Assembly (NCBI GenBank): GCA_963621965.1
Contig: CAVFGN010000031.1
Coordinates: forward strand, 1-22,721
Source of the DNA: JAEELC01 sp963621965
GTDB lineage: Bacteria; Bacillota_I; Bacilli_A; Acholeplasmatales; Anaeroplasmataceae
Length of the DNA: 22,721 bases
Reading direction: 5' to 3'
Part shown: in pieces, positions 1-5,794 of the stretch
Layout of the letters: every line of letters starts with the position of its first letter
Numbering within the stretch: the stretch's first letter is position 1
Program-made: the position numbers and the translations under genes
The notes under the pieces: model-generated
What the model saw: the letters and a program-made list of their open reading frames with translations, nothing else
Database searches by the model: none
What the model was told of the DNA's origin: nothing

Positions 1-33
1 TTCTACTTGATTCGATTCATCATATTCAAACAT
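1..33 (-). CDS. AlbA_2/Schlafen-type ATP-binding regulator, N-terminal fragment cut by window edge
   Basis: Only the first 11 codons are inside the window (MFEYDESNQVE), read leftwards off the edge. They are identical to the first 11 codons of the complete AlbA_2-type gene at 2386-3723, and the upstream 300 bases are also nearly identical. The Shine-Dalgarno GAGGTGAT sits just before the ATG at 31-33. I infer a paralog of that gene; how complete it is cannot be seen. If intact, it would be a putative transcriptional regulator with an AlbA-like N-terminal domain. Confidence 0.7.
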   Translation of the reverse strand, partial: MFEYDESNQVE

Positions 34-53
34 AGTAATATCACCTCAAATAT

Positions 54-82
54 AATATAATTTATGTTGCCAAAAACGGCAA
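54..82 (-). promoter_or_regulatory. Promoter of left-edge AlbA_2 paralog with overlapping inverted repeat
   Basis: On the minus strand a -35 TTGCCG (77-82) is followed by a 17-base spacer and a -10 TATATT (54-59). The inverted repeat TTGCCAAAAACGGCAA (67-82) covers the -35 box, as an operator would. The same layout recurs at 3745-3773, which supports a functional role. Binding of the AlbA_2-type protein to its own promoter is only a guess. Confidence 0.6.
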
Positions 83-231
83 GATAAATTGTTATATTTG
101 CAACATAATGTTTTTGGTTTTTTATTGAGAATTTTTCAATTTTTTATAAAATTGGTAATCGTGTTATTATTCACAATATCATTCTAGTAATATTATTTTA
201 CTAAGCCTTAAAAATTAAATTAGCAAATAAA

Positions 232-257
232 AAATAGCAGTATTTCTACTGCTATTT
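232..257 (-). terminator. Rho-independent terminator after tail module copy 1
   Basis: An 11-bp perfect stem (AAATAGCAGTA with TACTGCTATTT) and a 4-base loop are followed on the minus strand by a T-rich run. It overlaps the last codon of tail copy 1. Copies at 2233-2256 and 3923-3948 occupy the same position; the 2233 copy has a different stem sequence that still pairs. Confidence 0.85.
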
Positions 258-389
258 CTTCTTTCTATTACGAGCAACATCCATTTGTGCCCTTACAACG
301 AAGTGATCAGGTACATAATATATTCCAATTATATGACTGCCTCTCATTTTTGTTCCATTTGGTATACCTAAGTATAAAGGAGACGAACT
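252..389 (-). other. Conserved post-stop tail module, copy 1 (in frame after the ATPase gene)
   Basis: After the ATPase stop (TAG, 399-401) the same frame reads Arg-Asn, a second stop TAA (390-392), then 45 open codons to a TAG at 252-254. The end reads SHIIGIYYVPDHFVVRAQM followed by a basic RNRKKK tail. Copies 2 and 3 share this end closely. The proximal half is divergent but alignable (xGxPxGxxxxxSH). Several differences between copies are synonymous and the one length difference near the end is a whole codon, so the sequence looks protein-coding or recently so. It has no start codon or Shine-Dalgarno of its own. I do not recognise the family. Confidence 0.6.
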
Positions 390-398
390 TTAATTACG

Positions 399-1682
399 CT
401 AACCTTTTAGACATCCTATTGGAATAATCAAAACCCCATCTTCTCTTTTATAGCCGTATTGACTTCCAGTAATAACAATTTTTAAATCAGGCAATCGCAA
501 AGGACACTGAGTTTCTTTTTTATTATGCTCAATTATCAAACGTTCAATTTCACATAAGTGTTTTGCACCTTCATCTATTTCTTTTGTTCCCAATTTAAAT
601 TCTATAATTGCATATCTACCATCTTTTAAATGTAATACAGCATCAGCTTCTAAACCGTATCTATCATGATAATAAGAAATATTACCATCCATTTTAGCTG
701 AATATATTTTTAAATCACGTATGCATAACGATTCAAATAAAAAGCCTAATGTTTTAAAGTCGCAATTAAAATATTCAGGTGTAATACCTAGTGCTGCTAC
801 AGCAATAGATGGATCTATTAAATTTCTTTTATTGCTAGCACGTATTGCTTCCTTAGAACGAATAGATGGACACCACGCCTCTATATCTTCAATAATATAT
901 AATTTTTCTAAAGCGTTTATGTATTGATAATAAGTTACCTTTGAAATTTCAGTTGTAGAATTTACATCTGCAATAATTGTTTTCGTCTCGGCTAATGTGC
1001 AAATATTCCTTGAATAAGATCTTAATATTTTTTTAGCTGTACTGGGATTTCTATTTGTGTGATCGATACTTGAAATATCACTGTTACATATTTGATAAAA
1101 TAAGTCATTAGCGATTTCTAGTTGTGCTTCTTTTGTTTTGTTAAATATTGCTCTTGGCCATCCGCCTCTACAAATAGCGAATATTAATTGATCAATGGTT
1201 AACTTAGATTCAACGAAAAAATCTAAATTTTTCTTATCAAATAATTCAATCAGTGATATTTCACCAGAAGATTCCTCACTTTCATAAAGACTCATTGGAT
1301 ACATTTTTAATGTTGATATTCTACTTGTTCCAGTATGTGGTGTTTCAATATCTTTAGAAGAAGAACCGGTTAAAATATAGAGACCTGTTTCATTTAAATC
1401 ATCTACAGATTTTCTTATTGCACCCCAAATCTTAGGTGCATCCTGCCATTCATCAAAAAGTCTTGGCTTTTCACCGATTAATAATTTAGAAGGTACATTT
1501 TCAGCAACGGATAAATATTTTTCTCTATTATCTTCGTCTTGAAATTCAATAACGCTTTTTGCGATTTGTCTTGCTGTTGTTGTTTTTCCACAACCTTTGG
1601 GTCCAACAATCAATGTAGCTCCAAACGCTTCCATTTTAAGTTTTAATAAATCATCAGCAATTCTTTTTTTATATTCTTTCAT
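399..1682 (-). CDS. AAA_14 ATPase with C-terminal DUF4143 nuclease-like domain
   Basis: The protein has 427 residues. Near residue 27 it has a Walker A motif, GPKGCGKTT, and about 45 residues later a Walker B-like RLFDEWQDAP, followed by a sensor-like LTGSSS. This is the N-terminal AAA_14 layout. The C-terminal part, with LEADAVLHLKDGRYAIIEFKLG, matches DUF4143, which resembles PD-(D/E)XK nucleases (D and ExK positions visible). Such proteins are widespread accessory ATPases with little experimental work, often in mobile or defence-rich regions. An upstream in-frame ATG at 1698-1700 is rejected: the promoter -10 box directly abuts it, and AAGGTGAT sits properly before the ATG at 1680-1682. 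The gene is monocistronic and followed in frame by the conserved tail module. Confidence 0.85.
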   Translation of the reverse strand: MKEYKKRIADDLLKLKMEAFGATLIVGPKGCGKTTTARQIAKSVIEFQDEDNREKYLSVAENVPSKLLIGEKPRLFDEWQDAPKIWGAIRKSVDDLNETGLYILTGSSSKDIETPHTGTSRISTLKMYPMSLYESEESSGEISLIELFDKKNLDFFVESKLTIDQLIFAICRGGWPRAIFNKTKEAQLEIANDLFYQICNSDISSIDHTNRNPSTAKKILRSYSRNICTLAETKTIIADVNSTTEISKVTYYQYINALEKLYIIEDIEAWCPSIRSKEAIRASNKRNLIDPSIAVAALGITPEYFNCDFKTLGFLFESLCIRDLKIYSAKMDGNISYYHDRYGLEADAVLHLKDGRYAIIEFKLGTKEIDEGAKHLCEIERLIIEHNKKETQCPLRLPDLKIVITGSQYGYKREDGVLIIPIGCLKG

Positions 1683-1700
1683 TATTATCACCTTAATCAT

Positions 1701-1729
1701 ATTTTACCAATAAAATTGTGGTAATTCAA
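1701..1729 (-). promoter_or_regulatory. Promoter of the AAA_14/DUF4143 gene
   Basis: On the minus strand -35 TTGAAT (1724-1729), a 17-base spacer and -10 TAAAAT (1701-1706) lie just upstream of the Shine-Dalgarno and ATG at 1680-1682. The predicted transcription start would give a very short leader, which decides the start codon choice. The repeats at 1741-1799 lie directly upstream of the -35 box. Confidence 0.65.
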
Positions 1730-1740
1730 TACTTACTTTA

Positions 1741-1799
1741 CACATTTGTGATGTTTTACTGAACACATTTGTGGTATTTTGCTGAACACATTTGTGAAG
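1741..1799. repeat. Three CACATTTGTG repeats with 23-bp period upstream of a promoter
   Basis: CACATTTGTG occurs at 1741-1750, 1764-1773 and 1787-1796, each an identical near-palindromic decamer, at exactly 23-bp spacing. The spacer sequences are also similar (GATGTTTTACTGAA-like). They start 11 bases upstream of the ATPase promoter -35 box. This geometry, about two helical turns per period, suggests phased binding sites for a regulator; an iteron role cannot be excluded. Confidence 0.75.
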
Positions 1800-2012
1800 T
1801 CTCAACATAATATTGACTACTGCACTTCATTTTTCTTGTTTATATTTTCACACTCGTGTTCATAAAAGCTTCTTTCGTTCAAATAGGAGATCCTTAGGAA
1901 AAGCAAATAATGAGACCAACTCAATCGGTCAGACAGCATTTGCCCAATTTGATATTTATTGTATAAAACGTCTTATCATTTTATATTAACTTTAATAAAA
2001 AACTCTACAGTA

Positions 2013-2220
2013 TTATTTTGATAATTCAATAGATAAATTCTTAATTATATATTCACCATAGTTTGCCTTTTCATTACTATTTTGTCCTTCTTCAACTACT
2101 CATTTATCAATGTTCCAATAAGTTTGAAACATAATTGTATTCATATTTCTTACAACTAACTTTTTTAGAATTTTCAAAAATTGCTTTGATATCTTTAATT
2201 AAATTAATATTATAAATTTT
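2013..2220 (-). pseudogene. Broken DUF1016 (YhcG-like) nuclease N-terminal fragment
   Basis: One frame reads KDIKAIFENSKK. A frameshift then leads to a second frame reading MNTIMFQTYWNI, an in-frame TGA (2100-2102), then VVEEGQNSNEKANYGEYIIK and NLSIELSK before a TAA at 2013-2015. This matches the family pattern of DUF1016 N-terminal domains (YW-x-I-x-K, IVEE-x-Q, YG-x-x-I, LS-x-x-L). The catalytic PD-(D/E)XK part is absent, so this is a decayed remnant with a frameshift, a nonsense codon and a missing C-terminus. It sits between two intact accessory genes. The rest of the gap (1800-2012) shows nothing I can identify. Confidence 0.7.
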
Positions 2221-2232
2221 CAAAGTAAAGAA

Positions 2233-2256
2233 AAATAGTGGCTTTCACCACTATTT
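2233..2256 (-). terminator. Rho-independent terminator after tail module copy 2
   Basis: A 9-bp stem AAATAGTGG / CCACTATTT with a 6-base loop is followed by TTCTTT on the minus strand. It occupies the same place as the hairpins at 232-257 and 3923-3948, but both arms have changed together. That covariation supports a conserved terminator function. Confidence 0.8.
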
Positions 2257-2385
2257 GTTCTTCTTTCTATTACGGGCAACATCCATTTGTGCCCTAACAA
2301 CGAAGTGTCCAGGTACATAATATATTCCAATTATGTGACTGGTGTTCGTCTCCTTACCTTTAGGTGGACCTGATGGAGTCGAACT
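2251..2385 (-). other. Conserved post-stop tail module, copy 2 (in frame after the AlbA_2 gene)
   Basis: Directly after the AlbA_2 gene stop TAA (2386-2388) the same frame stays open for 44 codons to a TAG at 2251-2253. It begins SSTPSGPPKGKETNTS and continues HIIGIYYVPGHFVVRAQM with a basic end (RNRKKNK). Copy 1 begins with the same TAA-AGT-TCG codons although the gene before it is unrelated. There is no separate start or Shine-Dalgarno. It may be the truncated end of a once larger gene, a recombination module, or an extension reached by stop-codon readthrough. I do not recognise the family. Confidence 0.6.
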
Positions 2386-3723
2386 TTATTTTAAAATTTT
2401 CCAATAACCCGTTTTATTTGATCCAATTCTTTCAATTATTTTCTTTTCTTGTAAATTCTTAAATATTCTAGAAACAGTACGCTTAGAAACTTGTAATTTT
2501 TCAGTCATAATATCTAATGTAGTTTTTGGATCTAACAATAATATCTCTAGCGTTTTAACTTCTAAGTTTGATAAATTTTCATTTATATTGCCATTTATAT
2601 TGCCATTTATATTGCCATGATTCAACATTACACTCTCATTAAACGGTATGATAACATTTATGTAATTTTCACCAATATCGTATGCTTTAGTTCCGTAGGC
2701 GTCTATAACTTTCAAAGTTCCATGTCCAGTTTGTTCAGTTATTTCTAAATCTTGAAAAATTCTCATTAATCCTCTATTTCTGGGAACGCTGATTCCATTA
2801 AATAACTGTTCTTTCGTTTGACCATGTGGCAAACCACCATGAGATATAATTTCTAAACGATTAGAGTAAAAGCTAACCAAAGGTTCTGCAATATTCCAGT
2901 CATTATGCACAAAAGCATTAACCAATGCTTCATTAACAGCATCAAAATCAAAAAGGTATGTATCTTTTCTTGGTCTAATTGTGGTATCAGTCATACATAT
3001 ATTTTCTGATAATAGTCTATTTCTCATATTATAAAATGCTGTAATTATTGAATTTCTTCCATAATCAGTTCTTTCCGAAACAAATGACTTATTTTCACCC
3101 TTAAATTTTACAAAAATCATCGGAATCATATTATTATCCGAAAGCAATTCGGCAAGTTGGTTATATTTATTCTTATCATTGCGAAGGTGATAATTTTGTT
3201 CAAATGATTTTGAATTAATATGAAAACCTTTATTAATTAAAGAAATTTGAAGGGTGTTAAAAGTAATGTCCCCATACCCAGATTCTATTTGTAACATATA
3301 ATCATTTGATGATGCAAATCTCTTCTTGTATCGTAAATTGATTTCCTCAACAGGTAATTCTCTACATGAAGTCCCGATTCTAATAAGACATCCTGCCTGA
3401 GAATAACCGTATTTCTTTATGCAATATAAATCATGTGTTCCTTTTAGTACTTCAATTTTTAATATAGTTTTACCTTCTCTAAAAATTATTGATCCTTGAA
3501 TTAAATCAATCGGAATCGGTTCTATCTGTGTCATGGTAATATCTGCTAAATTTCTCATTGATTCATCAATGTTAATAATTCCACAGACTGATTTATCATC
3601 ATTTACTCCAACATATATAGTTCCACCATTTGTATTTAGAAAAGCAACTATCTCTTTTAAAATTGTGTCATTTTTAAAAGTTGATTTTAATTCTACTTGA
3701 TTCGATTCATCATATTCAAACAT
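2386..3723 (-). CDS. AlbA_2 (Schlafen-like) regulator with ATP-binding HATPase_c_4 domain and winged helix
   Basis: The protein has 445 residues. Residues 1-110 (NQVELKSTFKND, FLNTNGGTIYVGVND) form an AlbA_2 domain. Around 255-335, EALVNAFVHNDW and HGGLPHGQTKEQL match the HATPase_c_4 region usual in this family. A linker of repeated NGNI units follows, then a C-terminal winged helix (LQVSKRTVSRIFKNLQEKKI). Proteins of this layout are annotated as putative transcriptional regulators or ATP-binding proteins; their targets are mostly unknown. Start: GAGGTGAT before the ATG at 3721-3723, downstream of a good promoter. The gene is monocistronic. A paralog with the same N-terminus starts at the left edge, and the conserved tail module follows the stop in frame. 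Confidence 0.85.
   Translation of the reverse strand: MFEYDESNQVELKSTFKNDTILKEIVAFLNTNGGTIYVGVNDDKSVCGIINIDESMRNLADITMTQIEPIPIDLIQGSIIFREGKTILKIEVLKGTHDLYCIKKYGYSQAGCLIRIGTSCRELPVEEINLRYKKRFASSNDYMLQIESGYGDITFNTLQISLINKGFHINSKSFEQNYHLRNDKNKYNQLAELLSDNNMIPMIFVKFKGENKSFVSERTDYGRNSIITAFYNMRNRLLSENICMTDTTIRPRKDTYLFDFDAVNEALVNAFVHNDWNIAEPLVSFYSNRLEIISHGGLPHGQTKEQLFNGISVPRNRGLMRIFQDLEITEQTGHGTLKVIDAYGTKAYDIGENYINVIIPFNESVMLNHGNINGNINGNINENLSNLEVKTLEILLLDPKTTLDIMTEKLQVSKRTVSRIFKNLQEKKIIERIGSNKTGYWKILK
2581..2616. repeat. Three perfect 12-bp tandem repeats in the AlbA_2 gene linker
   Basis: ATTTATATTGCC is repeated three times without change and encodes the NGNI repeats between the ATP-binding domain and the winged helix. 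Because the unit is 12 bp, gain or loss of units keeps the frame and changes only linker length. Confidence 0.9.
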
Positions 3724-3744
3724 AGTAATATCACCTCAAATATA

Positions 3745-3773
3745 AGTATAATTTATGTTGCCAAAAATGGCAA
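3745..3773 (-). promoter_or_regulatory. Promoter of the AlbA_2 gene with overlapping inverted repeat
   Basis: On the minus strand -35 TTGCCA (3768-3773), a 17-base spacer and -10 TATACT (3745-3750) are all close to consensus. TTGCCAAAAATGGCAA (3758-3773) is an inverted repeat over the -35 box, as in the copy at 54-82. Confidence 0.7.
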
Positions 3774-3922
3774 GATAAATTATTATATTTGCAACATAAT
3801 GTTTTTGGTTTTTTATTGACAATTTTTCAATTTTTTATAAAATTGGTAATCGTGTTACTATTCACAATATCATTCTAGTAATATTATTTTACTACGACTT
3901 AAAAATCAAATTAGCAAATAAA

Positions 3923-3948
3923 AAATAGCAGTATTTCTACTGCTACTT
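3923..3948 (-). terminator. Rho-independent terminator after tail module copy 3
   Basis: Stem AAATAGCAGTA pairs with TACTGCTA and then TT across one mismatch, with a 4-base loop and a T-rich run on the minus strand. It is homologous to the hairpin at 232-257. Confidence 0.75.
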
Positions 3949-4086
3949 CTTCTTTTTATTACGGGTAACATACATTTGTGCCCTTACAACGAAGTGACCA
4001 GGTACATAATATATTCCAATTATGTGACTGGTGTTCGTCTCCTTACCTTTTGGTGGAGATGCAGGTAGGCAATGCAAAAAATTCAT
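3943..4086 (-). other. Conserved tail module, copy 3, at the phage border (possible 47-aa ORF)
   Basis: The tail reads SPPKGKETNTS, then HIIGIYYVPGHFVVRAQM and a basic end, stopping at TAG 3943-3945. Unlike copies 1 and 2 it is not attached to a preceding gene: the frame is open up to an ATG at 4084-4086 (MNFLHCLPA), with no good Shine-Dalgarno. The motif GTTCG-CTCC seen at the start of copies 1 and 2 is missing, and homology with copy 2 begins at about 4056. I read it as a remnant truncated by the arrival of the phage block, not as a working gene. Confidence 0.5.
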
Positions 4087-4225
4087 TTTTACTCATACCA
4101 TTTTAAAGTCGTTCATATTGTTTTACTTAAAAGGCTTAGCATATATAAAAAATGCTTACTTTTTTATAGTTGTTCGCATCGTTTCAAAAATAATATGCCA
4201 AAATTCTACCACGTAAAAAAAGAAA
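4043..4225. other. Putative left boundary of the prophage
   Basis: Homology to the flanking repeat copies ends near 4056 (GGTGGA). About 170 bases without a convincing gene separate it from the first phage terminator at 4226-4245. Read on the minus strand, the junction is CTGCATCTCCACCA, which resembles the 3' end of a tRNA or tmRNA, a common attachment site. However, the T-loop is not there and the same bases are also readable as tail-module codons. No integrase or second attachment site is inside the window, so the exact crossover cannot be fixed. Confidence 0.4.
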
Positions 4226-4245
4226 AAGGACTATTACAAGTCCTT
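4226..4245 (-). terminator. Terminator at the distal end of the phage block
   Basis: Stem AAGGACT/AGTCCTT with a 6-base loop is followed on the minus strand by TTTCTTTTTTT. The stop codon of the 4234-4668 gene lies inside the hairpin. Confidence 0.85.
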
Positions 4246-4668
4246 ACGCATTGCTAAATAATATTTTAATGCTTTACCTTCTGGTGCATCTTCATCTTCT
4301 AAAAATAAACAAGCCATTTTTACATAAGATGCTAAGTCATTATTCAAAAATCTTGAATAATCAGAATACATCATATTTAGCACATAAAAGAAATCATATT
4401 CATTTAAACTGATATTATAATCTCTTCTTATTTTGCTTGCTTCTTCTAATGAATATTTACCACCTTTGTTTCCGTTTGAATCTTTAAGTTCACTTACAGC
4501 CTTTAAAGCTAGTCCTTTACTAAAATGAAAGCCATAAACATTTTTATGAAGATCGATTAATAATGTTTCATAGACTTGAGGCATTGTGATATTTAACTCA
4601 CACATCAAATCACAAACAAAATTCATTAAATCTTCTTTTGTTGCATCATTTAAAATGTCTTTTAACAT
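4234..4668 (-). CDS. Phage protein of unknown function, 144 aa
   Basis: This soluble, helix-rich protein of 144 residues (MLKDILNDATKEDLMNF...) has no signal peptide or membrane segment. I do not recognise a catalytic motif. The start is the ATG at 4666-4668, preceded by AAAAGGAG at good spacing; the longer open frame upstream overlaps the previous gene and has no Shine-Dalgarno. It is the last gene of the phage block, directly followed by a terminator, and co-directional with the C1q-like and CCC-motif genes upstream. The position suggests an accessory virion or late protein, but that is inference. Confidence 0.7.
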   Translation of the reverse strand: MLKDILNDATKEDLMNFVCDLMCELNITMPQVYETLLIDLHKNVYGFHFSKGLALKAVSELKDSNGNKGGKYSLEEASKIRRDYNISLNEYDFFYVLNMMYSDYSRFLNNDLASYVKMACLFLEDEDAPEGKALKYYLAMRKDL

Positions 4669-4706
4669 AAAATAAACTCCTTTTTGCTTAAATAAGCATT
4701 TAAATT

Positions 4707-5090
4707 TTATCCTTGAATAGTAAGTGATGCATTTGTTAATGTAATAGCTACACCTGTATTTATTAAACTTATTGTAGGCTTTCCTTCCATACAAAGCACT
4801 CTAAACACGCCATCAACGTTTAACGTATAAACTGTATCAGTTGTAGTTGTTAAGCTTGAAACTGCGGCAGGTATTAAAACCGAGTCTTTGTATATTCCGA
4901 TTCCTACTTCTCCTGCTGTTGGTACGCTAAATGTAAGAGTTCCGTTTACTTTGTAATATCCATCTTTTAAAACTTTAATTCCTGAACCATTAAGCTCATA
5001 AATCGGACACTTTCTTCTATTAATAAGTAACGGAATAGACTCGTTTTGTGCTATAGTTCCTCCTGTATTAATTGCATATATTATGCTCAT
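4707..5090 (-). CDS. Beta-rich C1q/TNF-like phage structural protein
   Basis: This 127-aa protein begins MSIIYAINTGGTIAQNESIPL and continues with alternating hydrophobic strands rich in Thr, Val, Gly and Ile, including YYKVNGTLTFSVP and GVGIYKDSVLIPAAV. The N-terminal NTGG-x-IA-x-N-x-x-IPL signature and strand pattern resemble the C-terminal jelly-roll domain of bacterial collagen-like/BclA-type surface proteins and phage decoration or fibre proteins. There are no collagen repeats. It lies in the cassette after the CCC-motif protein, 17 bases downstream. A trimeric surface knob is plausible; the family call is by resemblance only. Confidence 0.6.
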   Translation of the reverse strand: MSIIYAINTGGTIAQNESIPLLINRRKCPIYELNGSGIKVLKDGYYKVNGTLTFSVPTAGEVGIGIYKDSVLIPAAVSSLTTTTDTVYTLNVDGVFRVLCMEGKPTISLINTGVAITLTNASLTIQG

Positions 5091-5107
5091 GTCTCACTTT
5101 CCTTTCT

Positions 5108-5728
5108 TTAAATGTTACCATAGCCACATCCACAGAACGGATTTGCTCCGCTTGAGTATGTAGTTTGGTTTGGATATCTAATTACACCTGCAACTGCATT
5201 CTGTAATTGTAATTGATTAACTTGGCTTTGTAATGCTTCAATTTTATTTTGACTTAATGCATCTAAAATCTTTTGAGTTTGAGCAGTAGTAGTTGCATTA
5301 ATTGAAGCCGTGTTTATAGCACCATTATAATTTACACTATCTATTGCTCGTAATGTGTTGCAGCAACAACTTTGCATATTTGCAAATCCTGCATTTACTT
5401 GAGCTTGTAAGTCTCTAATTTCAGACAAATTATTATATTGTCCATCTTTTAATGCTGCTACTGTATCATAAGCAGTTCTTTGAATATCAGATCTAATTGC
5501 GTTATTTTCATCTTGTAATTGATTAAATGCTGAAGTATAAACTACATCGCTTTGTCTTGCATAATCTTGAGGCATTTGACCTCTTCCACCAAATAGGCCA
5601 TTGCCACCCCACATAAGTGCTAAAATTGCAAATAGCCAAATACCAGAACCACCACCAAAGCCAAATCCGTCAGAGTACCCTCTATCAGCTAAATTATAAG
5701 TTGGTTGTATTCCTGTTGTTCCTTCCAT
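5108..5728 (-). CDS. Gut-phage-type Gly-rich protein with CCC motif and coiled coil
   Basis: The protein has 206 residues. An N-terminal Gly-rich hydrophobic segment (about 20-50, GFGGGSGIWLFAILALMWGG) could insert in or touch a membrane. A long helical/coiled-coil part follows, with the motif FANMQSCCCNTLRAIDSVNY near the middle, and the C-terminus ends in FCGCGYGN. I recall this architecture (Gly-rich start, CCC-x-x-x-RAID, Cys-rich end) as recurring in uncharacterised phage proteins from gut Firmicutes. The function is unknown; a virion or ejection role is a guess. AAAGGAG precedes the ATG at 5726-5728. Confidence 0.65.
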   Translation of the reverse strand: MEGTTGIQPTYNLADRGYSDGFGFGGGSGIWLFAILALMWGGNGLFGGRGQMPQDYARQSDVVYTSAFNQLQDENNAIRSDIQRTAYDTVAALKDGQYNNLSEIRDLQAQVNAGFANMQSCCCNTLRAIDSVNYNGAINTASINATTTAQTQKILDALSQNKIEALQSQVNQLQLQNAVAGVIRYPNQTTYSSGANPFCGCGYGNI

Positions 5729-5794
5729 TATTTAGTTCTCCTTTCTTTTTTAAATATTTATAATAATCACTTAACTAGTATAGTGTTATTACCT

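Larger units (their letters stand above)
1..339. repeat. Direct repeat copy A (AlbA start, promoter, terminator, tail module)
   Basis: This segment matches 3691-4030 with roughly 14 substitutions and one 1-base indel counted by eye. It contains the first codons of an AlbA_2-type gene, its promoter and inverted repeat, about 150 bases of AT-rich spacer, a terminator hairpin and the conserved end of the tail module. Identity stops at 339, where copy A continues into its own tail variant downstream of the ATPase gene. The pattern points to a segmental duplication or to repeated insertion of related modules at one site. Confidence 0.9.
3691..4030. repeat. Direct repeat copy B (AlbA start, promoter, terminator, tail module)
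   Basis: This is the partner of 1-339, with the same order: first 11 AlbA_2 codons, promoter and inverted repeat, AT-rich spacer, terminator and tail module. Here the tail module continues with GGTAAGGAGACGAACACC as in copy 2, up to the boundary with the phage block. Confidence 0.9.

Noticed and set aside
721..927. Plus-strand ORF of 68 aa opposite the ATPase gene
   Set aside because: It is the antisense shadow of a well-supported AAA_14/DUF4143 gene, with no Shine-Dalgarno and no recognisable protein.
1741..1799. CRISPR array
   Set aside because: There are only three 10-bp repeats with 13-base spacers that are themselves similar; this is regulatory-repeat geometry, not a CRISPR.
2013..2220. 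TGA read as tryptophan (mycoplasma-type code) to rescue the DUF1016 frame
   Set aside because: Other genes use TGG for Trp and TGA as a stop (for example at 21892-21894), and a frameshift breaks the gene anyway.
4031..4257. Two overlapping plus-strand ORFs of 61 aa at the phage border
   Set aside because: They have low-complexity composition and no Shine-Dalgarno, overlap a terminator and the antisense of the tail module, and cross the likely attachment junction.
4234..4794. Long N-terminal extension of the 144-aa phage protein
   Set aside because: The first 42 residues overlap the C1q-like gene in another frame and lack a Shine-Dalgarno; AAAAGGAG marks the ATG at 4666-4668.
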